From Sparassis latifolia (Eukaryota > Basidiomycota > Agaricomycetes > Polyporales > Sparassidaceae): DNA of 64,000 nucleotides. The notes under the pieces were generated by a model that saw only the letters and a list, made by a program, of their open reading frames with translations, was not told where the DNA came from and ran no database searches. Shown here in pieces: positions 21,303 through 31,273 of this stretch. The stretch's first letter is position 1. Every line of letters starts with the position of its first letter. The stretch spans positions 1,364,001 through 1,428,000 of the forward strand of contig CM031559.1 in NCBI GenBank assembly GCA_018466975.1, written 5' to 3'. The position numbers and the translations under genes are program-made.

Positions 21303-23730
21303 TCAGTCATCATCCTCCGACATGCGGATGTCATCATCAACGTTGGCACCACCTTCGGAGGAGTCTGCTGTCAGATCGATCGTGAGGTTGTTGTTCCTGC
21401 ATTGCAGATGTGCATGTGCATCTTGACAGATTGCGTGCCACTTAGGCTCCTTCAGGCCCTTCGTGCGATTGTAGTATATCTTCGCCTCATTCCCCCACGG
21501 CTCATCTTTGAAGCTTTCCTTGGAGTTCCTCGCCCCACCACGACGTGCACTGCCATCGGGCTCCTTCAGTGAGTTCATCCCGTCCTTCCATACAGTGAGT
21601 GCCCGCTGTACCTGGGATAAGAAAAATTCAGCCGCCAGATGGGCAATGACGGTGCAATAGACTGACCGCGGCAGTGCACAACGCAAGCGCTCCTGTGGGC
21701 TCACCATAATCCACCTCGCTTTTTATGGTGAGTTGAAGGTGGTAGGCAAATGTTTCCGTGATTAGAGGGCCACGGAAAGTGCCCGGATGCGCCTGGCAGA
21801 TGCTCTCAGCCATGCGAGCAGGCATGAAAAAAAGAACCCACCGTGGACTCAGGGTCTAGATACAAGAAGTTCTTGTTGTTTAGGCGTGCTTCTATCCAGG
21901 CCTTCCTACGCTCAACGGTGGTGTAGTTGCCCACCATATCCGCGGACTCCCAAATGGTGTCAATGATCCGTAGCGCCGTTTTACCAATGTCGCTACGATA
22001 AGTGCGGAGTGCCGCCTGGGCCTGAAGAAAACCAGCCAGGGACACATTGACACTGAACATAAAACATTTTGTAGCAGAGAATTATATGACGCACCACAGC
22101 GTGGATAGCGGGGTGCTCAGATCGTAGTTTTCTGTCAACGTCGAGTTCCGGCAGGTCAATAAAAATCTTCGTCCAGATCAGCCATACCGTACTCTTGAAA
22201 TCTGAGTGGCTATTGGAACCGAAAGGGTCGGGGAGAGTAGCAGTCCAGGTAATAAGTGTCGGGATGAATTTTCGCTGCCAGACAAGAAGCTGCCTTCCCC
22301 GTGCCGCTGGGAAAGGTAGGTCTTTGTTCGACCAGCTTGTGGCAGCTTGTTTGTTCACACGCCCAGCTCCGCGTTCCTTCTTATCAATCTCTGCGACGGC
22401 TGCAGGCTTCAAGATGATGCCCACCTGCAGAATAAGAATGTATGACTGGCAATACATACGGAGCACAGAAGAGACACCTACTGGTTTGATCTTGACCAGA
22501 TTCGTGGCAGTGGAACCTTCACATTGGGTATCGTCGGTCTGACGAGTTGCACGCACAGCGCGCAACACTTCAGTACCCTCGTCCTTGTCGAATTCCCCTT
22601 CAATTGGTGCATCTGATTCCCCACCGTGAGTGAGTGAGGTTTTTGAGGAGTTATCAGAACGAGCTAAATATCTTCTCCAGCCCGGCTTTAAGCCACCAGT
22701 CTCCACCGCCTTTGCACGCTTGTTCTCATGTGCACTAATGAAAGGCTGTGAGTGATTACAATGGTCGTCAATGTCACATTTGAGAGCTGACAGTTTTTCA
22801 CTGGCAGGGGCCTTGCGTTTCGTCGCCGTTGATGAAGCGCCGCGTGCTGGCGCTGTCGGCGCTTCCTTGCGTTTGTCGATAATTTGACTTCTAAGTGCTG
22901 TCTTGTTCTATGTATGTGATTCAGCAATGCATTTATTACTCGGGTAGAGTGACAGTACTGCTTACCTTCTTGTTTCTCTCCTTCCTAGCAGTCTCCGAAG
23001 CCAAGAATTTCTTCCATGTTCCTTTCATGGAGCGGCTCAAGCCCGCAGGCTCCATACCAATATCCTCTGCACCTTCATCACCAGCATCAATCCCACCGAG
23101 TTCCCCCGTAATCATTGCGACATCAAAGTGTGAGTCATTCCCAAGATCCTCATCCTCATCCTCGGCATCACCGCTTGGTGCGATGTAGTCGAGATCCTCC
23201 CCGCTATCTCCAGCAGAGTCAGCAATGTCGATTTCTGTCTCTCCAGCATCATCAACCTGACCTTCCGACTCTGAGTCGAAAGCAGATGCTGGAGGTATGG
23301 AAGGCTCTGGGCTAGCTCCGGCAAATGTGGGTGCCTTAGCCTCGCCTTCCTCGATGCTGCTGATAGCCGAATCGTGGATCGCCTTCTGCACTATGGAAGT
23401 ATGCACCAGAGGTACGTTGATCAGATGAAGATCAGGACGCAATGACTGACGTTTTCCATCTTCCCGTCGCATAGAATCCTCCCTCTCAGCAATCCGATGA
23501 ATTGATGCAGTCCGTTGCTCGGCCTTCTGTGCTTTCTCAAGCTCTTTTCTTTTTTTGTCTGCTTGTATCTCAGCTTGCGTGCATCTCTTCTGCTTGGCAT
23601 TGATGACAGGACCAGCGGGATTTTTGTTCGCAGTTGAGCGACTGGGCCGCACGACCACAGGTCTCGAACTTTCAGCATCAACAAGGGGAGAAGGATGTGG
23701 TAAGTTGGATGTTGCTTTCTTCGGTGCCAT
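21303..23730 (-). CDS. Plavaka-associated companion protein of unknown function (multi-exon)
   Basis: The gene is divergent from the Plavaka transposase, with about 200 bp between the two ATGs. It starts MAPKKATSNLPHPSPL and has a basic, Lys/Arg-rich coiled-coil-like stretch (QAEIQADKKRKELEKAQ) and a long acidic Ser/Glu/Asp region. Further exons include 22482-22907, 22095-22424 and 21842-22052, with a WGNEAKIYYNRTKGLKEPKW segment in the last one. It ends in an acidic tail with NLTIDLTADSSEGG, a SUMO-interaction-like motif. I recognise the N-terminus as a widespread agaricomycete hypothetical protein found next to transposons but know no function. A probable intron inside the first large exon lies around 23405-23465. 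Exact splice sites toward the 3' end are uncertain, so integrity is unproven. Confidence 0.6.
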
Positions 23731-25425
23731 CGCCCCACCAGATTAATGATAGATGGAGCAGTACAACGACAGCCAGGCAAGGTGGAGGAGCACAAAGAAA
23801 TGGGATAGAGGTAGAGCCTGAAAATTTTGACTCCGAATGCTTTCCGATTCCACACGCTGATCGACTGACTCAGTTGAACCGTCCCGAAGTGGTATGTCTG
23901 CGTATCTCCCGACTATTGCGTAGCTCTCCTGCTAGTTATGCCTGCCAACCTCAAGTCCATTGAGCGCCTTCCGTGCACCTTTGTCGGTTGCCCACGTCGT
24001 TTCAAAAGTCAAAAAGGGCGCACGCAGCACATACAAGCCTGTCACAGGGGTCCCCCAGTGAGGAACCATAACAGTACTGCCTCTCAACCTCAGCATCCAC
24101 GCCCTTCCTGCTCTCCGATTCCCGACGAGGGAGGTTCTCCTCCTTCCCAGCATAGTACCCCCCCTCCATGTCCTCGAGCTCAGAAGATCATCCATCCGTA
24201 TCTCACTGGTAAGACAATACTTCACCAGTATCACCATGGCTGTGATTGAATTACTTATCCAGGTGCTCCATGCAATGTTAACGGTGCCCCTTTGCCACCA
24301 GGAACTCCACCTCAGCCTCGCGTGACAGCTGCTGCTAATGACTGGTCTCCATTTGAAGGCGAGGTGCCATTCAAGATGGCCGACTTTCTTTTCCGCAAAG
24401 TAGAGATGTCGCAGCCGGATATTGACTACTTGATGGAACTCTGGGGTTTGTCCTTGATGAAGCACGGTTCTCTTGGCCCATTTGACAGCTATGACCACAT
24501 GTATGCTGTCATTGACGAGATTGGAGAGGGCAGTGCACCATGGAAGTGTTTTGTCAGTCAGGGCGAGGAGAATCTCCCACCCAATGCCCCTAACTGGCGC
24601 CGCAAGGAGTATCAAATTTGGTACCGTGACCCTCAGACTGTGATCGCCAATATGCTCGACAATCCTGACTTTGCAGGAGAATTCGATGCAGCTCCTTATA
24701 TCCACCTCGATCCCAGCGACAAGCGGCGATGGGGTGACTTCATGTCGGGGAATTACCCATGGTGCCACTCTGTGAGTGATGATGAACTTGCGAGAAATCT
24801 GAAACTGATGCTCTGTTTCGGAAGACACAAATTTTCGAGGAAGATCCTTCGACAGAAGGTGCAATGTACGTGCCGATTATCCTCGGGAGCGACAAGACCA
24901 CTGTCTCAGTTGCCACGGGCAACGTGGAGTACCACCCGTTGTATATGTCTATTGGAAACATCCATAGTTCAGTCCGCCGAGCGCATCATAATGGTGTTGT
25001 GCCAATCGGTTTTCTGACCATCCCGAAATGTAAGTACCAGCAGGCATTCATCTACCGTAAAGCTAATGATGTGAATGATATGCAGCCGATCGAAAGTATG
25101 ATAAAGACCCTGCATTTCGCGCATTCAAGCGCAAATTGTATCACCAGTCAATTGCTTCGATCCTTTCAACGCTAACGTCGGGCATGTGTACACCCGAAGT
25201 CCGTCGGTGTCCTGATGGTCATTTTCGGCGTGTTGTATATGATCTTGCGGCTTTCATTGCGGATTATCATGAGCAAGTCTTGCTTACTGGGATCGTTCAA
25301 GGCTGGTGTGCGAGGTAAGTTTTTTAATCACTGTATATTACATTCTCGTCCTGACAACATTAACTAGGTGTACAGCATTTGCCTCTGACCTGGACGGTTC
25401 CGAAGCTTCAGGGCGACGATCGAAA

Positions 25426-25798
25426 TGTTAGATTAGATAATCCATCAGTCTCTTAAGTGTCTAGACTCAAAGCAATGCAAGATGCTGTACACCTAGATAC
25501 CTATTGATCAGGCTGCGCTATGCACTGCTATGTAGAAGCTATGCATAGCTATGCCTGCCTATGTTCATAGCCACAATCCTGTGTTACTCACAGGTTTGTA
25601 TAGCCACACTCTAGGTAGATATAAACCCCCTAGAGTCCACTCTGAGTCCTCAGTGACTCACTTCTGGACTCTAGGTGAGTAGAGTACTTTGTCCTCAATA
25701 TTACTCAGTGACTCACTTCTGGACTCTAGCTGTATTGCCCAGCTCCTCTGTCCTGTTATTTGAGTCCCCTACAAGGTCTGCATATTGCGACTTTATTA
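25426..25798 (+). repeat. 5' LTR of the Copia element
   Basis: It holds a TATAAA at 25620-25625 and, just downstream, a 24-bp direct repeat (25651-25674 and 25706-25729), likely within or near the transcription start region. Short TAGCTATGC-like repeats lie in the U3 part. Confidence 0.93.
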
Positions 25799-25810
25799 GG
25801 TTATGAGCCC
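25799..25810 (+). promoter_or_regulatory. Primer binding site matching the initiator tRNA-Met anticodon region
   Basis: GGTTATGAGCCC directly after the 5' LTR is the reverse complement of GGGCTCATAACC, the anticodon arm of initiator tRNA-Met. Use of an internal tRNA fragment is known for copia of Drosophila, so priming from a half-tRNA is likely. Confidence 0.75.
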
Positions 25811-26130
25811 CGCGCTCTAGCCCCTTTGCTGTTGCTTTGTCTTGGTCACTTTTCTGTGCCTTTCTTGTCCTTATAGTGTGCTGCATATCCTTTATTTACA
25901 AAGACACCAACTGTTGGGTCTGTGCACTTCAGTGGGCCAGCCTTTGACCTTCTTGGGAACATCCTGGTAATCATCCCAGTGACCTGAGTGGTTGTACAAC
26001 TGGGTGTTTAGTAAATACTTACTGGTTACAATTACTATACCTCCTTTCCTGCACACACTCCTGAGGACTATCCTGCACTTTTTCAAGCACCAGACATAAT
26101 CACACACAACCCTTTACCCCTTTCCACATC

Positions 26131-28296
26131 ATGTCTTCCACCTCTACCCACACTCCCAACTTTGCCAAACTCAATGACTCCAATTACCCTACTTGGAGCG
26201 GTGAAATGGCTGCCTGGTTGCGCTCTGCAAACCTTTGGAGACTTGTCAATGGCAAGCTTCCACAGCCAAAGCTCTCTGGATCACCTACAGCAGCTGAGCA
26301 AACCAAGCTAGATACTTGGGAGGCCAATGCAGAGAAAGCAGCTGGTCAAATCTATTTGATGGTGGAACCAGATCAGCGCACTCACTTTGCTGGTGTGGTG
26401 GATGACCCTATCAAAATGTGGGAACAGCTTGCAGCTGTTCATCTGCAGAAGAAACCTGGAGCGCGTTTCAATGCTTATGATGATGTCTTCTCCATCAGAA
26501 AGCAACCAGAGGAATCACTTCAAGGGCTTGTCAATAAGGTCAATGCTGCCATGCAGCGTGTTAAAGACCTTCGCCCTAATGACTTTAATCTGACAAAGCT
26601 GGATGAAGAGTTAACCTCCATGGCTATGATTCGTGCTCTTCCTGTGGAGGAATATGGCGCTTTTACCTCTGCGCTACTTCAGCGTGATATCCTGAGCAAA
26701 GATGTTGTCACCCAGGCTTTTGTCACAGAGGAAATCAATCGTCGTCATCGCACCACTTCCCCTCCCAAAGCAGATCAAGCACTCACCACTGCTTCCTCCT
26801 CACAGCTCACCTGCGATTTTTGTGAGGGCAAAGGACACACACAGTCCAATTGCTATGCTTTCCAGAATGCTTCAAAGAAAGCCAAGGAAAATCGCAAAGA
26901 GCGCCGCTCTAAGCGTGGAAACAAGGCAAATGCTACTGCTGCTGCTGCTGCCACCCAGAATACCACTCAGGTTGACCCTACCACTGTCACAGAGTCTGCT
27001 GGCAAAGCAAGTCTCTCTGACCCACTTCAGCTTGATGCTGACTTTGACTGGAATGCAGACACAGGCGCCACTTCTCATATGACACCTCATCACCACTGGC
27101 TTAGAAATTACAAACCTTTGGTCATTCCAATCAAACTCGCTGATAACACCATTGTCATGTCTGCTGGGGTGGGAACAGTTGTATTTAATCCAGTGATTGC
27201 AGGGAAAGCAGTCAGGCCTGTGGAATTCACTAGGGTGCTGCATGTCCCAAGGCTCAGGAACAATCTCCTCTCTTGTCTGTATTTAGTTCGTCAGAAAGGC
27301 TTCAGAATTCACATAGAGTCCAAGTTTATGACCTTCCTTCACTCTCGTCAGACTCTATTTGTTGCCTCTATCACAGAGAACTACACTGCCTTTCTTGATG
27401 GAACTGTACAACCAGCTCCAGAGTCTGCACAGGCTATAACCACAGTCCCTCTTGATTTAAATCTCTGGCATCGTCGCTTTGCTCATCACAACTATGCCGA
27501 TGTCCAAAAGATGATTAGAGAGGAGCTAGTGACTGGTCTTATGCTGAATTCAAAGCAGCAGCCTGACCCCATTTGCGAACCATGTCTGGCCGGTAAAATG
27601 CATGCCAATCCCTTCCCTACATCGGACAGTCATGCCTCCAAACCCCTAGAATTAATTCACACAGATGTCCATGGACCTCTGCCTGTGTGTACACACTCAG
27701 GATATCGGTACTGGATCACCTTCATAGATGATTACAGCCGATTCAGGGTTGTGCTATTGCTAAAGGCTAAGAGTGAAGCCTTTGATGCTTTCAAGCAGTA
27801 TAAAGCTTATGCTGAAAATCTGCTTGAAGCAAAAATCAAGGCTGTCCAGGATGACAAGGGTGGGGAGCACATGTCCAATGCCTTTATACAGTTTACTCAG
27901 GAGGCAGGGATTGAGCGCAGACATACCACGCGCAATAGACCACAGCAGAATGGAGTTGCAGAGCGAGCTAATCGCACAATGGACAATGACATCACTGCTA
28001 TGCTAGCAGAGTCTAAACTGCCTCCTTCCTTCTGGGGAGAATGCATTGGATCTATGGTGCATGTCTGGAACCGTCTGCCTACAGCAGTGGTGAAGGGTGC
28101 AACTCCCTATGAGCTGTGGTACAAGCGGAAGCCAGATGTCAGCCATCTTCGTGTTTGGGGCTGTACTGCCTATGTGCATGTGCAGAAGGATCAGCGTACA
28201 GGTCTGGGACCAACATGCAGAAATGCGTGTTTATTGGTTATCCTGCAGGATACAAGGGGTGGAAGTTCTACAATCCTGACACCAAAAAGACTATAA
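26131..28296 (+). CDS. Copia gag-protease-integrase (5' part of gag-pol, ends at a frameshift)
   Basis: The frame encodes a UBN2-type Gag (NYPTWSGEMAAWLRSANLW), a zinc knuckle C-x2-C-x4-H-x4-C at residues 228-241, and an aspartic protease with DTGATSH at 310-316. Next come an HHCC pre-integrase zinc domain (LWHRRFAHHN...CEPCLAGK) and the integrase core with HTDVHGPL, DDKGGEH and QQNGVAERANRT supplying the acidic triad. The frame leaves register near 28212 in an AA run, and the last 30 or so residues are out of frame. The domains continue in the frame covering 28210-28660 and then in the RT frame. Gag and pol are in one frame, as is common in Copia. Confidence 0.92.
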   Translation: MSSTSTHTPNFAKLNDSNYPTWSGEMAAWLRSANLWRLVNGKLPQPKLSGSPTAAEQTKLDTWEANAEKAAGQIYLMVEPDQRTHFAGVVDDPIKMWEQLAAVHLQKKPGARFNAYDDVFSIRKQPEESLQGLVNKVNAAMQRVKDLRPNDFNLTKLDEELTSMAMIRALPVEEYGAFTSALLQRDILSKDVVTQAFVTEEINRRHRTTSPPKADQALTTASSSQLTCDFCEGKGHTQSNCYAFQNASKKAKENRKERRSKRGNKANATAAAAATQNTTQVDPTTVTESAGKASLSDPLQLDADFDWNADTGATSHMTPHHHWLRNYKPLVIPIKLADNTIVMSAGVGTVVFNPVIAGKAVRPVEFTRVLHVPRLRNNLLSCLYLVRQKGFRIHIESKFMTFLHSRQTLFVASITENYTAFLDGTVQPAPESAQAITTVPLDLNLWHRRFAHHNYADVQKMIREELVTGLMLNSKQQPDPICEPCLAGKMHANPFPTSDSHASKPLELIHTDVHGPLPVCTHSGYRYWITFIDDYSRFRVVLLLKAKSEAFDAFKQYKAYAENLLEAKIKAVQDDKGGEHMSNAFIQFTQEAGIERRHTTRNRPQQNGVAERANRTMDNDITAMLAESKLPPSFWGECIGSMVHVWNRLPTAVVKGATPYELWYKRKPDVSHLRVWGCTAYVHVQKDQRTGLGPTCRNACLLVILQDTRGGSSTILTPKRL

Positions 28297-28718
28297 TCTC
28301 AGAACGTGCTGATTTTGATGAGCGCTACTTCCCTGGCCTCAAATGCACTTCTGATATTCCTCCTCTACCCCCTATGTCATTTCCACCTGCAGACATTATT
28401 CCTCTACCTGTAGCACCTGTACCTGGACAGGATTTAGGGGGAGATGGTGCACATGTGCCAAATCCTATACCCGGTCCAGTTGCTTCAGAAGCTGATCCAC
28501 CTGCACCACCTGCACCACCTGCACCTGAGCATCCAGTAACTCCACCACCACCAGATCCTTCAGAGCATCATAGAGTTCCAACTCCTCCTCCATTTGAACC
28601 TATAGATCATCGCCCAATTGCTCAGCGCCGGTACCTCGCAACATTAGGCCCACCTGGAAAATGCGAACTTCACCACCACCTATGCAGGATGCAGAGTCTG
28701 AGGACGAGTTGGATGTGA
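28116..28718 (+). CDS. Copia pol linker segment between two single-base frame breaks
   Basis: From about 28210 this frame continues the integrase C-terminal region (FIGYPAGYKGWKFYNPDTKK) and a long Pro-rich linker up to about 28660. There a second single-base loss in an A run moves the reading to the RT frame. The first 30 codons upstream of 28210 are out of frame and not part of the protein. Confidence 0.75.
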   Translation: MVQAEARCQPSSCLGLYCLCACAEGSAYRSGTNMQKCVFIGYPAGYKGWKFYNPDTKKTIISERADFDERYFPGLKCTSDIPPLPPMSFPPADIIPLPVAPVPGQDLGGDGAHVPNPIPGPVASEADPPAPPAPPAPEHPVTPPPPDPSEHHRVPTPPPFEPIDHRPIAQRRYLATLGPPGKCELHHHLCRMQSLRTSWM

Positions 28719-30334
28719 TAGATGTAGATGCTGACTTTGTTGAAGTCCAGTTTGCTGGTCTATCTGCTGGAGCAGACCCTCGGACCTATAAACAGGCTAT
28801 GGGCAGTCCTGATGCTGATAAGTGGCAGCAAGCAGCCAATGAAGAGATTGTGTCTCTAATGGCCAATAACACATGGGACATTGTTCCACTGCCACCAGGC
28901 AAAAGGGCAATAGGCTCAGGCTGGGTGTTCAAGGTGAAGCACAATGCAGATGGTTCTGTAGAGCGCTATAAAGGCAGACTAGTCGCCAAGGGTTACAGTC
29001 AACGCCCTGGCTTTGACTACACAGAAGTCTTTGCTCCCACATTCCGTCAACCTGCATTGCGCCTTATTCTAGCTCTTGCTGCAGCAGAGGATCTAGAACT
29101 TCACTCTGTGGATATCTCATCTGCCTTCCTAAATGGAGACTTGGAGGAAGAGATCTACATGCAACAACCTGAGGGGTTTCACCAGGGTGGTCCAGAAATG
29201 GTCTGCAGGCTAAATAAGTCACTCTATGGCTTGAAGCAAGGTGCACGCCAGTGGAACAAGAAGCTTCATGAGGTGCTCACCAAAATGGGCTTCACTCGTC
29301 TTCAGTCTGACAGAAGCATCTATGTGTACATTAGGGGAGATGTGCGCATTATTGTCCCAGTCTTTATAGACGATATGACACTTGCTTCAAAGTCCAAGAA
29401 GGCACTTGATGACACTGTCAAAGAGTTAAAGTCATATTTTAAACTCCGAGACCTTGGATCTACCCAGTTTCTGCTGGGCATAGACATCAAAAGAGACCGT
29501 GCAAAGCATACCATTTCACTCTCACAGCGCCAGTATATAGTGGATATGCTGGAGCGTTATGGTCTCTCTGACTGCAAGTCTGTCAGCACTCCTATGGATC
29601 CTGGAGCAGAGCTTTCAAAGGCCCTTGCACCTCAGACACAGGAAGAGGCAGAATATATGCACAAAGTGCCTTATCTCAGTGCTGTAGGGGCACTGATGTA
29701 TTTGGCCATCACCACTGGCCCAGACATCATGTTTGCCATTGGATGTCTTGCGCGCTTTAATGCCAATCCTGGTCCTGCACATTGGATTGCTGTGAAGCAT
29801 GTCTTCCGCTATCTGAAGGGCACAATGGACTTAAGGCTGCACTATGGTCCCAGTGATGTAAAGGAGTTCTTCCTAACCTACACGGACTCAGACTTTGGTG
29901 GTGAGAGGGATAACCGTCGCTCCACTGGTGGTTACCTTGTAAAAGTGGGCACAGGTGCTATTAGCTGGAGTAGCAAGCTTCAGTCCCTTATTGCCCAATC
30001 CACCACAGAAGCCGAGTACATTGCTGCAGTTGAAGCAGGAAAGGAAATCCTCTGGATGCGTAATCTTCTCACAGAACTGGGGTATACAGTGTCCAAAGCC
30101 TCTACACTTTACATGGACAATCAGTCTGCAATCAGTGTCTCTAAAAATCCAGAACATCATGGCAGAATGAAGCACTTGGATTTGCGCTTCTTCTGGCTTC
30201 GAGACACCGTGGAGGCAGGTCGAATTGCACCAGTATATATTCCTACTGCAGAGATGATAGCGGACATTTTGACAAAGCCCTTGCCGGTGACAAAGATTAT
30301 CTACTGCCGCGAGATGATGGGCTTGAGGATCTAA
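28661..30334 (+). CDS. Copia reverse transcriptase and RNase H
   Basis: The frame holds the Copia RT with NNTWDIVPLPPGKRAIGSGW, RYKGRLVAKGYSQ, EVFAPTFRQ, the DISSAFLNGDLEEEIYM block and the catalytic FIDDM (family usually FVDDM or YVDDM). RNase H follows with TDSDFGG, TEAEYIA, MDNQSAI and the C-terminal ADILTKPL. The 3' half is uninterrupted. Function depends on correcting the two frame breaks upstream, so as read here the element is not autonomous unless other copies supply the product or the breaks are sequencing errors. Confidence 0.94.
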   Translation: MRTSPPPMQDAESEDELDVIDVDADFVEVQFAGLSAGADPRTYKQAMGSPDADKWQQAANEEIVSLMANNTWDIVPLPPGKRAIGSGWVFKVKHNADGSVERYKGRLVAKGYSQRPGFDYTEVFAPTFRQPALRLILALAAAEDLELHSVDISSAFLNGDLEEEIYMQQPEGFHQGGPEMVCRLNKSLYGLKQGARQWNKKLHEVLTKMGFTRLQSDRSIYVYIRGDVRIIVPVFIDDMTLASKSKKALDDTVKELKSYFKLRDLGSTQFLLGIDIKRDRAKHTISLSQRQYIVDMLERYGLSDCKSVSTPMDPGAELSKALAPQTQEEAEYMHKVPYLSAVGALMYLAITTGPDIMFAIGCLARFNANPGPAHWIAVKHVFRYLKGTMDLRLHYGPSDVKEFFLTYTDSDFGGERDNRRSTGGYLVKVGTGAISWSSKLQSLIAQSTTEAEYIAAVEAGKEILWMRNLLTELGYTVSKASTLYMDNQSAISVSKNPEHHGRMKHLDLRFFWLRDTVEAGRIAPVYIPTAEMIADILTKPLPVTKIIYCREMMGLRI

Positions 30335-30473
30335 TCGTCAAAAACCCGGATCTTGTCGGATAGAGCATATAACTCGGACATTGTCGGATCGGTGTTTTCT
30401 CGGATCATCAGTCTGCCACATATACCACTCTCACTGCTGCGGTTCAAATCATCTCTTTGCCCCTTCCACCACT

Positions 30474-30827
30474 ATGAAAACCTTCGCCATTGCCCTTCTT
30501 ATTACTGCAGGGGCGCTCTTCCCTGCCATTCTCCTTCTTTCTTTTTATTATGCCATCACCCATATCTGGCCAGCACCACCCCCACTCGACATTGAATTGG
30601 AACGCATTACCATTCCGGCATCCAATCAACCGACTCATCACATGCTTGTTCACCCGGCTATGCCACCTCGCGCTCACATTCGGCGACACTCACTGCACTT
30701 CACCACTCAGCAGTTCGATGAGTTGGACGACCTTGCATCTATGATGCTGCGTGAGAGCGAGATGGAAGCCAAACATCCATTCAAGTCTAAATCGTGCGAC
30801 GAGGAACATTGGGATGTAGTGGAATGA
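30474..30827 (+). CDS. Extra small membrane-type ORF 3' of Copia pol, 117 aa
   Basis: This frame lies between pol and the 3' LTR. From ATG 30474 it starts with MKTFAIALLITAGALFPAIL, extending into a second hydrophobic stretch to about residue 32, so a signal anchor or transmembrane helix is likely. The rest is a hydrophilic tail with HHMLVHPAMPPRAHIRRHS and an acidic, Cys-containing end (SCDEEHWDVVE). An upstream in-frame start at 30381 would add 31 residues but hide the hydrophobic start. The leader (30335-30473) has a TATA-like CATATAAC and repeated TTGTCGGAT, suggesting a sub-genomic transcript. Standard Copia elements lack such a gene. It resembles an envelope-like or captured host ORF only in position and topology; no homology can be claimed. 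Confidence 0.6.
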   Translation: MKTFAIALLITAGALFPAILLLSFYYAITHIWPAPPPLDIELERITIPASNQPTHHMLVHPAMPPRAHIRRHSLHFTTQQFDELDDLASMMLRESEMEAKHPFKSKSCDEEHWDVVE

Positions 30828-30891
30828 GTGGGTTCAGGGGGAGGTATGTGGAGCTCTTGCATTCTGTTGAAGAGGGAAGACTCGTTGGATT

Positions 30892-30900
30892 AAGGGGGAG
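30892..30900 (+). promoter_or_regulatory. Polypurine tract of the Copia element
   Basis: AAGGGGGAG immediately precedes the 3' LTR, the expected plus-strand primer. A similar AGGGGGAGG lies about 60 bp upstream. Confidence 0.85.
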
Positions 30901-31273
30901 TGTTAGATTAGATAATCCATCAGTCTCTTAAGTGTCTAGACTCAAAGCAATGCAAGATGCTGTACACCTAGATACCTATTGATCAGGCTGCGCTATGCAC
31001 TGCTATGTAGAAGCTATGCATAGCTATGCCTGCCTATGTTCATAGCCACAATCCTGTGTTACTCACAGGTTTGTATAGCCACACTCTAGGTAGATATAAA
31101 CCCCCTAGAGTCCACTCTGAGTCCTCAGTGACTCACTTCTGGACTCTAGGTGAGTAGAGTACTTTGTCCTCAATATTACTCAGTGACTCACTTCTGGACT
31201 CTAGCTGTATTGCCCAGCTCCTCTGTCCTGTTATTTGAGTCCCCTACAAGGTCTGCATATTGCGACTTTATTA
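30901..31273 (+). repeat. 3' LTR of the Copia element
   Basis: 373 bp, same length and apparently identical sequence to the 5' LTR; followed by the CGAAA target duplication. Confidence 0.95.

Noticed and set aside
23230..23330. SSS/acidic repeat stretch as a CRISPR-like or satellite array
   Set aside because: It is coding low complexity in the Plavaka companion gene.
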